DNA of 64,000 nucleotides from Patella vulgata (Eukaryota > Mollusca > Gastropoda > Patellidae), in NCBI RefSeq assembly GCF_932274485.2, contig NC_065884.2, positions 38,893,540 through 38,957,539 on the forward strand. Reading direction: 5' to 3'. Below the pieces are notes generated by a model that saw nothing but the letters and a program-made list of their open reading frames with translations, had not been told where the DNA came from and searched no databases. Shown here piece by piece: positions 11,746 through 23,880 of this stretch. Position 1 is the first letter of the stretch; every line of letters begins with the position of its first letter. Made by a program: the position numbers and the translations under genes.

Positions 11746-12039
11746 TTGCCTTGTCCTATACCATTTCCAACCATGAGTAACTGGGAGGCTTTTTATGAAG
11801 GAGTTGATCTTTGTCTCGAACTAGAGGCCTGGCCAGTTTTTCGCACATTGAATCACGATGATTTGGCAAAATCAAACATCAGTAAAGAAGACTGGGTATT
11901 TTTACAATGTTTCAATCGAGAAATGCTAAAACAATCTTGTGAGCTCCTTGTTGAATTCAAGAAAGATTTTTCTAGAGCCACTTTTCAAAGTATGCGAAAT
12001 AGTAGCATAATTCTTAGCCTAACTCAAGGCAGAATATGA
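11746..12039 (+). CDS. Hypothetical 97-aa open frame
   Basis: The frame opens MPCPIPFPTMSNWEAFYEGV and ends LSLTQGRI. Its mixed composition (acidic, aromatic, few low-complexity runs) looks more protein-like than the repeat-derived frames elsewhere. It follows the inverted Penelope fragment by about 20 bp and precedes a promoter/ribozyme module on the same strand. It could be a fragment of a Penelope-like ORF or of a host exon. No family was recognised and no splice sites were established. Confidence 0.25.
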   Translation: MPCPIPFPTMSNWEAFYEGVDLCLELEAWPVFRTLNHDDLAKSNISKEDWVFLQCFNREMLKQSCELLVEFKKDFSRATFQSMRNSSIILSLTQGRI

Positions 12040-12263
12040 AAAACAGGGACGAGTTCTCAATTAATTTAGCCGTGGTACCCCCACGGGGAAAAGTAATAAA
12101 AAATTAGTGCATACACGCCCATAACCTAATAGACTTATTTTTAAGCCCTCATTAGTTTAGAAAACTTTAAACTTAGAGTTCAAAAGGGTTAGGAGCCTTG
12201 AGTCAATGCAAATAAGCATAATCATGACGGCAAATTCTTAGCGGAATATCTTTGCACATTCTG

Positions 12264-12307
12264 TGACGTCACATGTGCTCCGGTGCCCATCGACACTATA
12301 TATAAAT
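12264..12307 (+). promoter_or_regulatory. CRE plus TATA promoter
   Basis: A perfect CRE palindrome TGACGTCA (12264-12271) precedes a TATA box TATATATAAAT (12297-12307). The expected start site is about 25-30 bp further on, at the hammerhead motif. The arrangement suggests the promoter of the ribozyme-bearing retroelement. Confidence 0.5.
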
Positions 12308-12329
12308 GGCTACCGCACATCCTCATTTA

Positions 12330-12366
12330 AGCCTGAAGAGTTCGAATAAGAACGAAACTAGTAGCT
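12330..12366 (+). ncRNA. Hammerhead ribozyme candidate (type I, Penelope/retrozyme style)
   Basis: The conserved core is complete. CTGAAGA (12333-12339) is followed by a perfect stem II (GTTC/GAAC, loop GAATAA) and GAAA (12354-12357). Stem III is very short (A-U and C-G around a two-base loop) and ends in a GTA cleavage triplet (cut after 12363). Stem I pairs AGC (12330-12332) with GCT (12364-12366). Hammerheads with minimal stem III are known in Penelope-like elements, and a Penelope fragment lies about 0.6 kb upstream. Activity is inferred from structure only. Confidence 0.75.
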
Positions 12367-12424
12367 GAGAGAAATCTGGGAAGGCTGTTCGCCTATTTAC
12401 AGATTTTTTTACTGCACATTTTTA

Positions 12425-13010
12425 ATTCGATTGAGTTTGAGCCAAGAGATTCCCTACCTTTGATATTTTGGTTTTGTTTTCTTAGCCAAATGTTAAATAA
12501 TCAATTTGAGTCATATTAGCATGAATTAAGTCATGAAAAATTGGATATAGTCCAAAAAATGAAAATGATGATCTGTGGCTTTAACTATGAAAAATCGGAC
12601 TGGATTAAGTAAATTCAAATTGTTTTGAAACTACAGGTTTAACAAGTAATATTTTAAATATGTCTAAATGTAATATTTACACTAGGGGGATTTTTTAGTA
12701 GCAAAAGCATAAGCCAAGATGTCTGCCACACACTAGTCAGAAAGAAAATACTAGACATATAAAACAAAGAATAAGGGTGCTGAATTGATTGTGAAATAAA
12801 GAAAACTGTTGTTAGTTCAAACTACACCACACCACAGCCGCAAACAGTTTCTTACGTTTTCGTTTTAGTCTATCTAACGTTCGTTCTCTATCTATAGTTC
12901 TATCTTTGCCAGAATCCCCTGAAATAGCAAATTGACGCTTAAATATGATTTTAAATCAAATCAAATCAAACGAAACAAAAACAGCACCGTTAGCAACAAA
13001 AACATACAAG
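12425..13010. other. Non-coding interval, nothing recognised
   Basis: No supported gene. A short tandem of TCAAA-type repeats lies at about 12952-12970. Confidence 0.4.
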
Positions 13011-16000
13011 CAGTTGCCAGGCAAGATAGGCCCACATTTTGCAAGTGATGGATAGAGAACAAGCTAAAATCAAAAGCGATTTTCAGTACAATCAGGGGCC
13101 ACAATTCAGAAAGTTACAGTCTGAAATGCGCAAATATCAAAAGAGAACAAGCTAAAAAACAAAAAAACAAAAAAAAAAACGATTTTCCGTACAATCAAGG
13201 GCCATAATCCAGGAAGTTAAGGTCTGAAATGCGCGAATATTGAAATGGACTGAGATATTTGGGTTATAAAGATATATTTTAAGTTTCATCAATATCTGAT
13301 AACCAGCGGCTGCCAGGCAGGATACGCCCACATTTTGCATGAGATGTATAGAGAACAAGGTAAACAAAGATAGGTTGCCAGGCAACGAAACATACGCCCA
13401 CAGCAGCTGAATCGCCCGAGCGGTCGACAAGGGTTGTCACATATTTATTCCTTTGTAGGTAATTGGGGGCCTTTACAAGACAGTTCCATACAGATCAGAT
13501 TATAATTTTTACCGTTTGAGGGTTCACAAGGTTCTACAAATTGAAACAAGGGTCTCAACTCTGGAAGTAATCTACAGAAATTGTTGAAATTTGACAGGCT
13601 TTTTCGTTTCACAAATTTAAATGATGCATATAAATTTCATACATATCGGATGATAACTTTCATCAATCGAGCATTAACAAGGTTGAACAAAGTAAAACAA
13701 GGGCAATCACTCTAGAAGTAATAAACGGAAATTGCTGAAATTCAATAGGATTCTTCTCTTTATTAATTTAAATGACGCATGTAAATTTCATACAGATCGG
13801 CAGATAACTTTTGATGTTAGAGCATTCACAAAGTTCAATCAAGTGAAACAAGGGCCATAACTCTTAGACGTAATCAACAGAAATTGCTGAAATTCAATAA
13901 GCTTCTTTGTTTCTCTTATTTAAATAATGCATATAAATTTCAGAAAGATCGGATGATAACTTTTGCCGTTAGAGTATTCACAAGGTTCAATAAAGTGAAA
14001 TAAGAGCCATAACTCTAGACGTAATACACAGAAATTGCTGAAATTCAATAGGCTTCTTCGTTTCACTAATTTAAATAATGCATATAAATTTCAGAAAGAT
14101 AGGATGATAACTTTTGGGGTTAGAGCGTTCACAAGGTTAAACAAAGTGAAACAAGGGCCATAAAAGGCTTCGTCGTTTCCCTAATTTAAATATTGCATAT
14201 AAATTTCACAAAGATCGGATGTTAACTTTTGGCATTAGAGCATTCACAAGGTTCAACAAAGTGAAGCAAGGGCCATAACTCTAGACGTTATAAACGGAAA
14301 TTATTGAAATTAAATAGGCTTCTTCGTTTCACTAATTTAAATAATGCATATAAATTTCAGAAAGATAGGATGATAACTTTTGGGGTTAGAGCGTTCACAT
14401 TGTTAACCAAAGTGATACAAGGGCCATAACTCTAGAAGTAATAAATTGAAATCGCTGAAATTCAATAGGCTTCTTCGTTTCCCTAATTTAATTATTGCAT
14501 ATAAATTTCACAAAGATCGGATGTTAACTTTTGGCATTAGAGCGTTCACAAGGTTCAACAAAGTGAAACAGGGGCCATAACTCTAGAAGTTATAAACGGA
14601 AATTATTGAAATGTAAAAAACATATATCAATTTTAAAACAATTGGATGATAACTTTTGGCGTTAGAGCGTTCACAAGAAATGTGGCCGTATAAAAAGTGA
14701 TTTTTCGTACAATCAGGGGCCATAATTATGGAAGTTACGGTCCGATATGTGTGAATATCGAAAGGAACCAAGATCTTTGGGTTATAAACTTACATTTCAA
14801 GTTTCAACAAAATCGGATAAAAATTGTGACCTCTAGAGGGTCCACACCCTTGATATACCATATTTATACGCTATTTGAGAACGAGGGTCGGACATTTTTT
14901 TTTTTTTTTTAAATCAGTTAAAAATTATGACCACTATAGCATCCACAAGCTAAAAACGTGATTTTGTGTACAATCAGGGGCCATAATTCAGGAATTTACG
15001 ATCAGATATGCGCGAATATCACAAGGAACCGAGATCTTTGGGTTATAAACTTATATTTCAAGTTTCAACAAAATCGGATAAAAATTGTGACCTCTAGAGG
15101 GTCCACAACCTTGATATACCATATTTTTATGCTATTTCGAACGAGGGACGGCCATTTTGTCTGTCAGTTTTGGCCCGATTTTCATGAAATTCGAACTCAA
15201 CCCTTCTTAGGGTGTAACAGTGATATACTAAAACATTTTTTTTAAATCGGATAAAAATTATGCCCTCTATAGGGTCAACAAGCTAAAAACATGATTTTTC
15301 GTACAATCAGGGGCCATAATTCAGGAAATTACGATCTGATAGGTGCGAATATCGAAAGGAACCGAGATCTTTGGGTTATGAACTTATATTTCAAGTTTCA
15401 ACAAAATTGGATAAAAATTGTGACCTCTATAGGGTCCACAAGCTAAAAACATGATTTTTCGTACAATCGGGGCCAATATCGAAAGCAACCAAGATCTTCT
15501 GGAGATAAACCTATATTTCAAGTTTCGTCAGAATCGGATAAGAATTGTCACCTGTAGAGTGTCCACAAACAATTGTGGACGGACGGACGGATATCCGGAC
15601 GGGCAGGGGCGACGACAATATACGTCCACATGAAAGAGATGGATAGAGAACACGCTAAAAACAAATAATAATCCAGAAAATTATGGTCTGAAATGCGCAA
15701 ATATCAAAAGGGACAGATCTTTGGGATATAAAGATATGTTTTAAGTTTCATCAGAATAGGATAAAATTTGTGACCTCTAGAGGGTCCTCAACCTTTGTGT
15801 TGCATACTTTTACACAATTTGCATACAAAGAGCGGCCATTTTGTCTTGCAGTTTAAACCAAATCGGATAAAAATTGTGACCTCTACAGTGTTCACAAGCT
15901 AAAAACGTGATTTTTCGTACAATCAGGGGCCATAATCCATACAGTCCGATACATGCCAATATCGAAAGGAAATGAGATCTTAGGGTGATAAACCTATATT

Positions 16001-17195
16001 TCAAGTTTCATTGAAATCGGATAACCAACGGCTGCCAGGCAGGATATGCCCACATTTTGCAACAGATGGATAGAGAAAAAGCTATCAATCGGGGTTATAA
16101 ACATGCATTTCAAATTTCATCAAAATCAGATGACAATTGTGACCTCCTGAGGGTCCATAACCCTGATACACAATATTTTGACACTATTTGCGAACGAGGG
16201 ACGTCCATTTTGTCCGTCAGTTTCGGTCCGATTTTTACGAAATTCAAACTCAACCATCCTTAGTGTGTAATGGTGATATATTCAAACGTTTTTTTAAATC
16301 GGATAAAAATTGTGACCTTTATGAGGTCCCCAAGCTAAAAACATGATTTTTCGTATAATCAGGGGCCTTAATTAAGGAAGTTATGGTCCGATATGTGCGA
16401 ATATCGAAAGGAACCGAGATCTTTGGGATATTAACATACATTTCAAGTTTAAACCAAATTGGATAAAAATTATGACCTCTACAGTGTTCACAAGCTAAAA
16501 ACATGATTTTTTGTACAATCAGAGGCCATAATCCATGAAGTTACAGTTCGATACATGCCAATATCGCAGGGAACCAAGATCTTAGGGTGATAAACCTATA
16601 TTTCAAGTTTCATTGAAATCGGATAAAAATTGCGACCTTTAGACTGTTCACAAACATGAAAATGTGGGTGTATAAAAAGCCCACCGCCTCGATCCGATAC
16701 ATGCCAATATCGAAAGGAACCGAGATCTTGGGGAGATAAACCTATATTTCAAGTTTCGTTGAAATCGGATAAGAATTGTGACCTGTAGAGTGTTCACAAA
16801 CAATTGTGGATGGACGGACAGGGGCGACGACAATATACGTCCACATGAAAATATGGGCGTATAAAAATTGTGGACAGACGGACGGACCATAATCAAGGAA
16901 GTTATGATCCGATGTGTGCAAATATCGAAAGGAACGAAGATCTTTGGGTTATAAACATACATTTTAAGTTTCCTCAAAATCGGCACAAAACTGTAACCTC
17001 CAGAGGGTCCACAACCTTGATATACCCGATGTTTACATTATTAGCGTACGAGGGACAGCCATTTTGTCTGGCAGTTTTGGTCCGATTTTCACGAAATTCG
17101 AACTCAACCTTCATTACGTTGTAGCGGTGATATAATCAAACGTTTTTTTTAAATTGGATAATAATTGTGACCTTCAGAAGGATCACAATATAAAA
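13011..17195 (+). repeat. Family B element cluster with a nested family A element
   Basis: Several family B elements lie head to tail. Starts (GCCAGGCA..ATA.GCCCACATTTTGCA..GATGGATAGAGAACA) occur at about 13011, 13303 and 16023, plus one lacking its 5' palindrome near 15640. Ends (CGTCCACAT..ATGTGGGCGTATAAAA or degraded forms) occur near 15632, 16674 and 16867. The array units carry CGTACAATCAGGGGCCATAA and GTGACCTCTA.AGGGTCCACAA. A family A element (13369-14696) interrupts the cluster. Junctions suggest repeated insertion into like elements and unequal exchange. Confidence 0.75.
13369..14696 (+). mobile_element. Family A satellite element A1, nested in family B
   Basis: It opens GATAGGTTGCCAGGCAAC (palindrome GTTGCC-A-GGCAAC) followed by ATACGCCCACA. 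It carries about eight variable units around AAGGGCCATAACTCTAG and CGGATGATAACTTTTG, and ends ATGTGGCCGTATAAAA. The usual GGAC microsatellite and the left arm of the 3' stem-loop are missing. Confidence 0.75.
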
Positions 17196-18485
17196 GATAG
17201 GTTGCCAGGCAACAAAACATACGCCCACAGCAGCTATATCGCCCTGGCAGTCAACAAGAGTTGTCGCATATTTTTACTTTTTCGGAAATGAAACATTTAT
17301 AATACATTAAAATCTGATTAAGAGTAACAACTCATTAAGTAATTATCAGAAAACAATGATGCATATGAATTTCATACAGATTAGGTGATAACTTTTGTTG
17401 TTCAGCGTTCTCAAGATTCAACAAAGTTAAAAAAGGGCCATAACTCTAGATGTAATTAACAGAAATTTGCTGAAACTCAATAGGCTTGTTCCTTATACTA
17501 ATTTAAACATATAAATTTCATACAGATCGGATAATAACTTTTGTCGTTAGAGCTTTCACAAGGTACAACAAAGTGAAACAAGGGCCATAACTCACAGCGT
17601 AATTAACGGAAATTGCTGAAATTCGATAGGCTTCTTCGTTGCACTAATTTAAATGCCAGATATCAATTAGAAACAGATCGGATGATAAGTGTTGTCATTA
17701 GAGCGTTCACACGAATCAACAAAGTGAAACAAGGGCCATAACTCTAGATGTAATTAACGGAAATTGCTGAAATTCAATAGGCTTCTTTGTTTTACTAATT
17801 GAAATGATGCATATAAATTTCATACAGATCGGATAATAACTTTTGTTGTTAGAGCGTTCACAAGATACAACAAAGTGAAACAAGGGCCATAACTCACAGC
17901 GTAATTAACGGAAATTGCTGAAATTCGATAGGCTTCTTCGTTGCACTAATTTAAATGCCAGATATCAATTAGAAACAGATCGGATGATAACTGTTGTCAT
18001 TAGAGCGTTCACAAGATTCAACAAAGTGAAACAGGGGCCATAACTCTAGATGTAATTAACGGAAATTGCTGAAATTCAATAGGCTTCTTCGTTTTACTAA
18101 TTTTAATGATGCATATAAATTTCACAAAGATCGGTTGATAACTTTTGTTGTTAGAGCGTTCACAAGGTGCAACAAAGTGAAACAAGGGAAATAACTCCAG
18201 AAGAAATTAATTTTAATGATGCATATAAATTCCATACAGATCGGTTGATAACTTTTGTTGTTAGAGCGTTCACAAGGTGCAACAAAGTGAAACAAGGGAA
18301 ATAACTCCAGAAGAAATTAAATAGGCTTCTTCATCTCACTAATGCAAACAACATATATCAATTTCAAAACAATCAGATGATAAATGTAGCCTGTAGAGTG
18401 TTCACAAGATATTTTGGACGACGGACGGACGGACGGTCGTGGGCGACGGCAATATACGACCACATTTCCATGTGGGCGTATAAAA
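17196..18485 (+). mobile_element. Family A satellite element A2
   Basis: Complete by architecture: 5' palindrome with ATACGCCCACA, roughly 150-bp units carrying AAGGGCCATAACTC, the tract GACGGACGGACGGACGG at about 18420, and a 3' stem-loop CCACATTTCCATGTGG ending GGGCGTATAAAAA. Confidence 0.85.
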
Positions 18486-18540
18486 ACAATATAATATATA
18501 TGTGCTCTAGTCTTACTATTGTGAAAATTCTTTATCTTAA

Positions 18541-19556
18541 CCCTTTCAATGCTAGACGTAAATCCACTGCCTGTGCTAGACCCTTTTTTGAGGAAAAAAG
18601 GGAGGTTGGAACTGAATGCCAAGCAGTACTTATGGAAGCTTTTATGAAAAATCTTTTTGTCTGTTGGGATGGGCATGAGGTTGGGCTAAGAGGAAAAAAT
18701 AGAATTTTGGAAATTTGCATAATAATGTAGTCACGTGACGTCATGGCGGCCATTTTGGATTTCTCATTTCACACTAAAGCTAACACGAAAACGAATTTTT
18801 CTCCATGAAATACTTAAAAGATATTGTTTTTTTTACTGGATTTTGATAAAGATATATAAAATGAACAAAAATATCAATAGCAGCCATGAGCAATGCCGCC
18901 GCGAACACGCGCATCACGTCTCGCGCTGCCATGACCACGTGCGGATTGCAATACCTTGTTTTTACTTTCACTTTCATCCCCAAGTCCCATATCATTATCA
19001 ATATAGTCAGTCAATAGATCTACACGTTCGGGAATCAGGAATTACCTACGTATTTTACGATCCAGCAGGCCAGCATTATTATCAACATCAGAATTATTGT
19101 CAGAATCTACTGCAGACACAGGGCTATCGTGTTCACATTGGGCTTGTTCATCATGCACGGGAGACATAGCTAGCCATGGGCGGAACGTCGCGCAACAAAT
19201 CACACACTTCATAATACCAATCACTGTCCTGACTACTATCATTATCAAGTAACTGGAAACGAATTATGTGTATCACCCGCCTCGAAATTGTCCACATGTT
19301 GGTCAGCAAGACGTCATTCACGACTTCGTCGAGAGTGCATCGTCTACGTTGTCACAATGCACTCCGCCATTTAACGGTTTGCTGCTTTGAAACACGTGGA
19401 AATATGTTCTAGTGTATAGAAAATACAATAGATGGCACTTGCAGTTACGGTACTAATTTTAGCGAGGGCTTTACTGAGTACACGGTAATGCCGGGTACAG
19501 GCATTTTACCGACATTTTATAATACCCGGTACTACCGGGTATACGCAGTGAAAGGG
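18541..19556. mobile_element. piggyBac-type deletion element, copy 1
   Basis: TTAA target sites (18537-18540 and 19557-19560) flank termini CCCTTTCAATGC and GCAGTGAAAGGG, the hallmark of piggyBac-like elements. The inner part, on the minus strand, encodes a degraded acidic segment (VDSDNNSDVDNNAG) and RVDLLTDYIDNDMGLGDESE. The latter is shared with a second copy at 59530-60037 and may be the N-terminal part of the transposase. The catalytic core is absent. A cluster CACGTGACGTCATGGCGGCC (18733-18752) could be regulatory. Confidence 0.8.
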
Positions 19557-19779
19557 TTAAAAAATGTAAACGAAAAATGTAAAAAAGAAAAAAAATTGTG
19601 GTCTGATAAAAGAGTTACCTCTTTAAAATATATAGGTTATTCAGCCAATCAACTGATCTGTTTTTAACATCAATGTATTATTGACCAATGAGATCGTACA
19701 TTTCATTTCATATAGTCAGAGACCACTATACTTAGTCATAAAAATAGGTCGAGAAAATTACGATAATACAAAAATTAAA

Positions 19780-20047
19780 CTACACTTACAAACTTTGTAA
19801 CGAGTATCATTGGTTGTTTTAGCAGGACGATCATGGTCTACAGCATAATTATAATCAACTTTAGCTGCTCTATATATCTTACAATGCCATTTTCCGTTTT
19901 CGTCGACCACATACGTGTACCAATCGAAAGAATATATTCCTTGCCGTACTTTTGTTTAGCAGGAGGAATGTCGGTCGAATCATCGCGATCCTTTCGTTTA
20001 GTACCCGGTTTAGGTGAATTTTGACTTAGCCATTTTGTAGCAGACAT
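19780..20047 (-). pseudogene. BED/TTF-type zinc-finger N-terminal exon relic
   Basis: The minus strand starts MSATKWLSQNSPKPGTKRKD. After a change of frame it continues WYTYVVDENGKWHCKIYRA and YAVDHDRPAK before a GTAAGTG donor-like site. The W..DENG.WHC pattern resembles the zinc-binding region at the N terminus of hAT-derived (BED/TTF-type) proteins. It lies downstream, on the same strand, of a larger hAT-derived pseudogene but looks like a separate start. A frameshift suggests it is dead, unless a splice boundary explains the frame change. Confidence 0.35.
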
Positions 20048-20769
20048 GAATTAGATATCAAAATGATTTAATAACGGTTCCATCAAGTATCACATTTTAT
20101 ATACCACCGCAGTCAGATTTTTACTCAATTTCATTGTTTTATCTGACACTCGAACACAGAACAAAGAAATATAGTTAGACCCACTCATTTCATTATTCTT
20201 TATACTCTAGCATTTAGAATGACAATGTCCGCCACAAATACGCCATATTTCTTGGAACTTGGAGTAGAAACAGGATTTTTATTTCACATTGAGTTATTAA
20301 ATAATGTCTGCATATTCTTATATCGAGAGACCGTTTGTTACTAAAAATAGATTATTTTTGAAACAAAGGCTACGATTGGCCGGATACACACTGACTCTAT
20401 ACTGTGATAAAAATAGACAATACGCTTGGACGGTCACGTAATTAATGATTTCGTACACTATATCGATAGTTCATACAAACATTTATATAAAAGCAAAGAA
20501 GGGAATAATTAATTTATCATAAAATTTCCGCAACTATTACATCACATTTGGTATGACGCTAGCAACTCAAGTCGACCGGAGGCTTGAGCTTACAATTCAC
20601 GTAACTTAAAAAAATATGAAGTCGCCACCAAGACATGAGATGGCGACACAAGGCGATCGAGAAGTCGCCGTGGTCAAGCTACTAGGCGTTCCGGGCGCAA
20701 GTTTTTGCTTGAATTTGCCCGTATCGCCCCTTCGCTTGTGCCCTGAAGCATGTATGTCATGGCTATAAA

Positions 20770-22024
20770 AGAATAAGTTTTTAAGATTTTCTGTAATCCA
20801 ACAGCCACAGCATTTTGCGGTCAGCGGCTTCTTCTTCGATCTCCATAACCAGAGCGGGCCAATTTAATTTTGTCGATTTAACAGCTCGACCAAGGGACAG
20901 CCATCTCACTGTCGATGGTTGTTTTACAGTCGAAAATTCAGTATTTGACAATTCCTTTGACAAATCGCGTAACCGATAGAATATTCATAAAGTTTATACA
21001 CCTCATTTAGTTTTTTCCGGTAGTCCGCAATCTTTTTTTATAAATTGGCGGCATCCTGTGACGCAAGAGCCACGCGGTGAGCAATGCAGTGAACGTGTAT
21101 CAAAAACGGAGTGTCAGTTAGCAGTTTAACTCCTACACCATTCCGAATTCCTGTCATCACACTAGCTCCGTCACTACCCAAACCAATTACTTTATTTAAA
21201 GGAATTCCCCATTCTTAAAAAACTTCCTTTATTTTGTCAACGATACATTCGGCCGTGCCACTATTAACTGAATAATTTCCTAAAAATATTGTCTTGGCTT
21301 TCGCAGTGTAATTTAAAATTCGCAAAAATATTATTAGTTTTTTCTCTGTGACTACATTAACGGTTTCATCAACAATAAGACCAACAAATTTGCTGCTAGC
21401 TATTTTATCTTTCAATTCGTCATCCCTTGTTTGAACCAAGGGCGTTTCCATATCTCCCAAACTATTGGAATGGGTGTAAATGACACCAGTTAACGCAGGG
21501 CATCCATTTTGTTTCTGTAATTGCATAAGTCCATTAAATTTACTAGTAGAAATGTTCTCTTTGGCCATAAACAAAACCGTTCTCATCATTGCCGTTAAAT
21601 TGTCATCATTTTTTTCTCATGCTTGTGCCATGTGAGTTTGCATGTTGGATTTTTGGGAACGGATGAATAAGGCCTCCCGGTGACCGGCGCTATTTTTATG
21701 ATCTTTTAATGCCGATTTCTGAAAATTAGATCCACCCTTAGTAAACCCATTTTGTTTTCCAGCTGCCTCACAGTATACGCAAAACATCAATCCACGATCG
21801 CCCCCTTCAAAACGAAGCCATTTGAATTCTTCAAGCCACTGTTGTTGGAACTGCCTTGCTTTAGGTGCTTGCACAGGGGCAGTTTTACAAGCTTTCGATG
21901 TGCTGGGGCAGAGAGCATCATTATTATCAGCGACGACAGACTCATCGTCGCCGATATTTCTTTTGCGTTTGTTATCAGGGCCTCCGTTGAAAAAAGACGA
22001 AAGATTCGTCTGCTTTGACGCCAT
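20770..22024 (-). pseudogene. hAT-derived ZNF862/KIAA1586-like pseudogene
   Basis: The minus-strand translation starts MASKQTNLSSFFNGGPDNKR. It contains a zinc-finger-like segment (WLEEFKWLRFEGGDRGLMFC then CVYCEAAGKQN and a late DHKNSAGH) and later KFVGLIVDETVNVVTEKKL. Further on are the hAT RNase H-like blocks KVIGLGSDGASVMTG and HVHCIAHRVALASQDAAN, and then TVRWLSLGRAV. The order fits proteins of the ZNF862/KIAA1586 class derived from hAT transposases. At least three in-frame stops interrupt it, and the C-terminal dimerisation region is not found, so it is a pseudogene or decayed transposon. A Tc1 element is inserted just upstream. Confidence 0.7.
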
Positions 22025-22090
22025 ATTGTGAAGGTCATGGCGATATTGAGCAGCGATTATCAAGACGGAAAAAACGGCATATATATATAT

Positions 22091-23625
22091 ACTATTCAAA
22101 AAAAGTAGGGGATATTTGATTTTTAAGTGTTATTAAAGTCACCTAATGAAACTGACGAAGAAACAAATGACAAAATGAAATGAAGTTCACATTCATCGAT
22201 TTATTCCAAATGATCGTTAGACTAAGTAAGGCACAGACTGACCATTATAAGGGTAAAATGATACCCGGGGTCAAACAGCAAAGTTACCACAGCATCACAA
22301 CCAAGTCAGTAACGGGTAAATCCTCCTCCGTTTGCCAAACAAGCATTGATCCGACGTGGCATACTCCTAATGAGATGTCTAAGGTCATTTTGGTCCAGAT
22401 TGTCCCATTCCTGTTGCAACGCAGCAGCAAGTTCTTGGACATTGGCAGGACGTTGTTGACGTTGACGTTGACGTAACCTCTGTCCAAGCATGTCCCAGAC
22501 ATGCTCGATGGGGGAGAGGTCGGGACTCAGTGCTGGCCAAGGTAATGTGGTGATGTTCTGTTGTTGGAGGTAACCTGTAACGATCCTGGCCCTGTGACAT
22601 CTTGCGTTGTCATCCTGGAAGATGAAACGGCGGCCATGACGTCGTGCGAACGGCACAACATGGACTGCCAAGATGTTGTCCCGGTAGTACTGGCCTGTAA
22701 CACGCCCTGCAACAACATGTAAAGCCGTTCTTCCAGCAACAGTGATGCCTCCCCACACCATAACAGAACCACCCCCAAATCGATCATGTCTTATGACGTT
22801 AACGTCTTGGAAGCGCTCGTTTCGACGACGCCACACCCTCCTACGTCTGTCCAAAAAATCAACAGTGAACCTTGACTTATCTGAAAACATCACATTGCTC
22901 CAGCGTCGATTATCCCAGTGTTGACGATCCCTACACCAACGACGTCTTGCCTGAATGTGATGATCTCTCAAACAAGGGATCACGCGAGGACGTCGGGCGC
23001 GAAGGTGACCCCTATGCAGTCGATTCCGAATCGTCTGGCCACTCACTCTCACACCAGTGTCTGTTTGAAGACGAGCGCTGATCTGATTTGCTGTGATGAC
23101 ACGATTTCTCAAGGCCAAGGTACGGATAAATCGATCCTGGGCTTGAGTTGTCGCCCTTGGTCGACCTGAGCGTGGTCTGTCCTGTACAGATTGTGTATCA
23201 CGGTATCTGGACCATAGCCTGCTTATGACAGACTGAGAAACATTCATCGTCCGCGCCACAACCGCCTGTGTTGTGCCGATCTGTAGCATGCCAAGGGCAC
23301 GTAACCTTTCATTTTAGGTAAGCCGACGCATATCAAAATTTGTTTTTTGGTCACTAAAACAATTAAACTGATGTTTCCACCCTGGAATTCAATGCCACAA
23401 TGACTGTAACATTCAAAGTCAGAGTCGTGCAAATCTTGGGTTGGACCCCCATGATGATCCCAAGCATCACCTGCATTCCATGCGGTAGCTATTGGTGCGT
23501 TTGGGCGTCACATGTAACTGGAAATGTTTCTTCTGTTAGGTTCTATAGTGACTTTTTTCGTAGTCATTTGCATATTTTAGTATTATGCCCCCAAAATCAA
23601 ATATCCCCTACTTTTTTTGAATAGT
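22091..23625 (-). mobile_element. Tc1 transposon copy 2, nearly intact
   Basis: About 33-bp inverted repeats (ACTATTCAAAAAAAGTAGG and complement) lie in TA-rich flanks. The element is 1.53 kb with one long minus-strand transposase frame. It matches the copy at 1147-2608 almost base for base outside that copy's deletions, so both moved recently. Confidence 0.92.
22306..23289 (-). CDS. Tc1 family transposase (DD34E)
   Basis: A 327-residue cut-and-paste transposase that would bind the element's terminal repeats and insert at TA. The N-terminal helix-turn-helix region contains TMNVSQSVISRLWSRYRDT. The linker SGRPRATTQAQDR and a second DNA-binding region with GQTIRNRLH follow. Catalytic residues are Asp in MFSDKS, Asp in FQDDNARCH and Glu 35 residues later in LSPIEHVW. 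The glycine-rich box MVWGGI is present. The family start MRRLT, seen in copy 1, is followed here by a stop, so translation would have to begin at MLQIGTT, losing about 14 residues. Otherwise the frame is open at near full length (about 341 expected). Confidence 0.88.
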   Translation of the reverse strand: MLQIGTTQAVVARTMNVSQSVISRLWSRYRDTQSVQDRPRSGRPRATTQAQDRFIRTLALRNRVITANQISARLQTDTGVRVSGQTIRNRLHRGHLRARRPRVIPCLRDHHIQARRRWCRDRQHWDNRRWSNVMFSDKSRFTVDFLDRRRRVWRRRNERFQDVNVIRHDRFGGGSVMVWGGITVAGRTALHVVAGRVTGQYYRDNILAVHVVPFARRHGRRFIFQDDNARCHRARIVTGYLQQQNITTLPWPALSPDLSPIEHVWDMLGQRLRQRQRQQRPANVQELAAALQQEWDNLDQNDLRHLIRSMPRRINACLANGGGFTRY

Positions 23626-23880
23626 ATATAATATATATACCGGTAATACAAAATAATCAATGAAAAACGGTGGCATGTGTCTGTAATAATATTGATGTGT
23701 TAATATATAGTCATTATCTAATATTGAGTATTCTGCAGTGGATGGAATCTCAAAACTAAAACTTTTACTTATAAATTGATTATTCTGAAAAGACTTCAAA
23801 TCTATGTTTTTGTGTTAGAACAGACTAGACTGATCACCTACAACAATGACGCATCATTGCTTCATTTATCATTAACTTAC

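Noticed and set aside
13369-18485. CRISPR-like array of spaced repeats
   Set aside because: Units of about 150 bp are similar throughout, without short identical repeats separated by unique spacers, in eukaryotic DNA.
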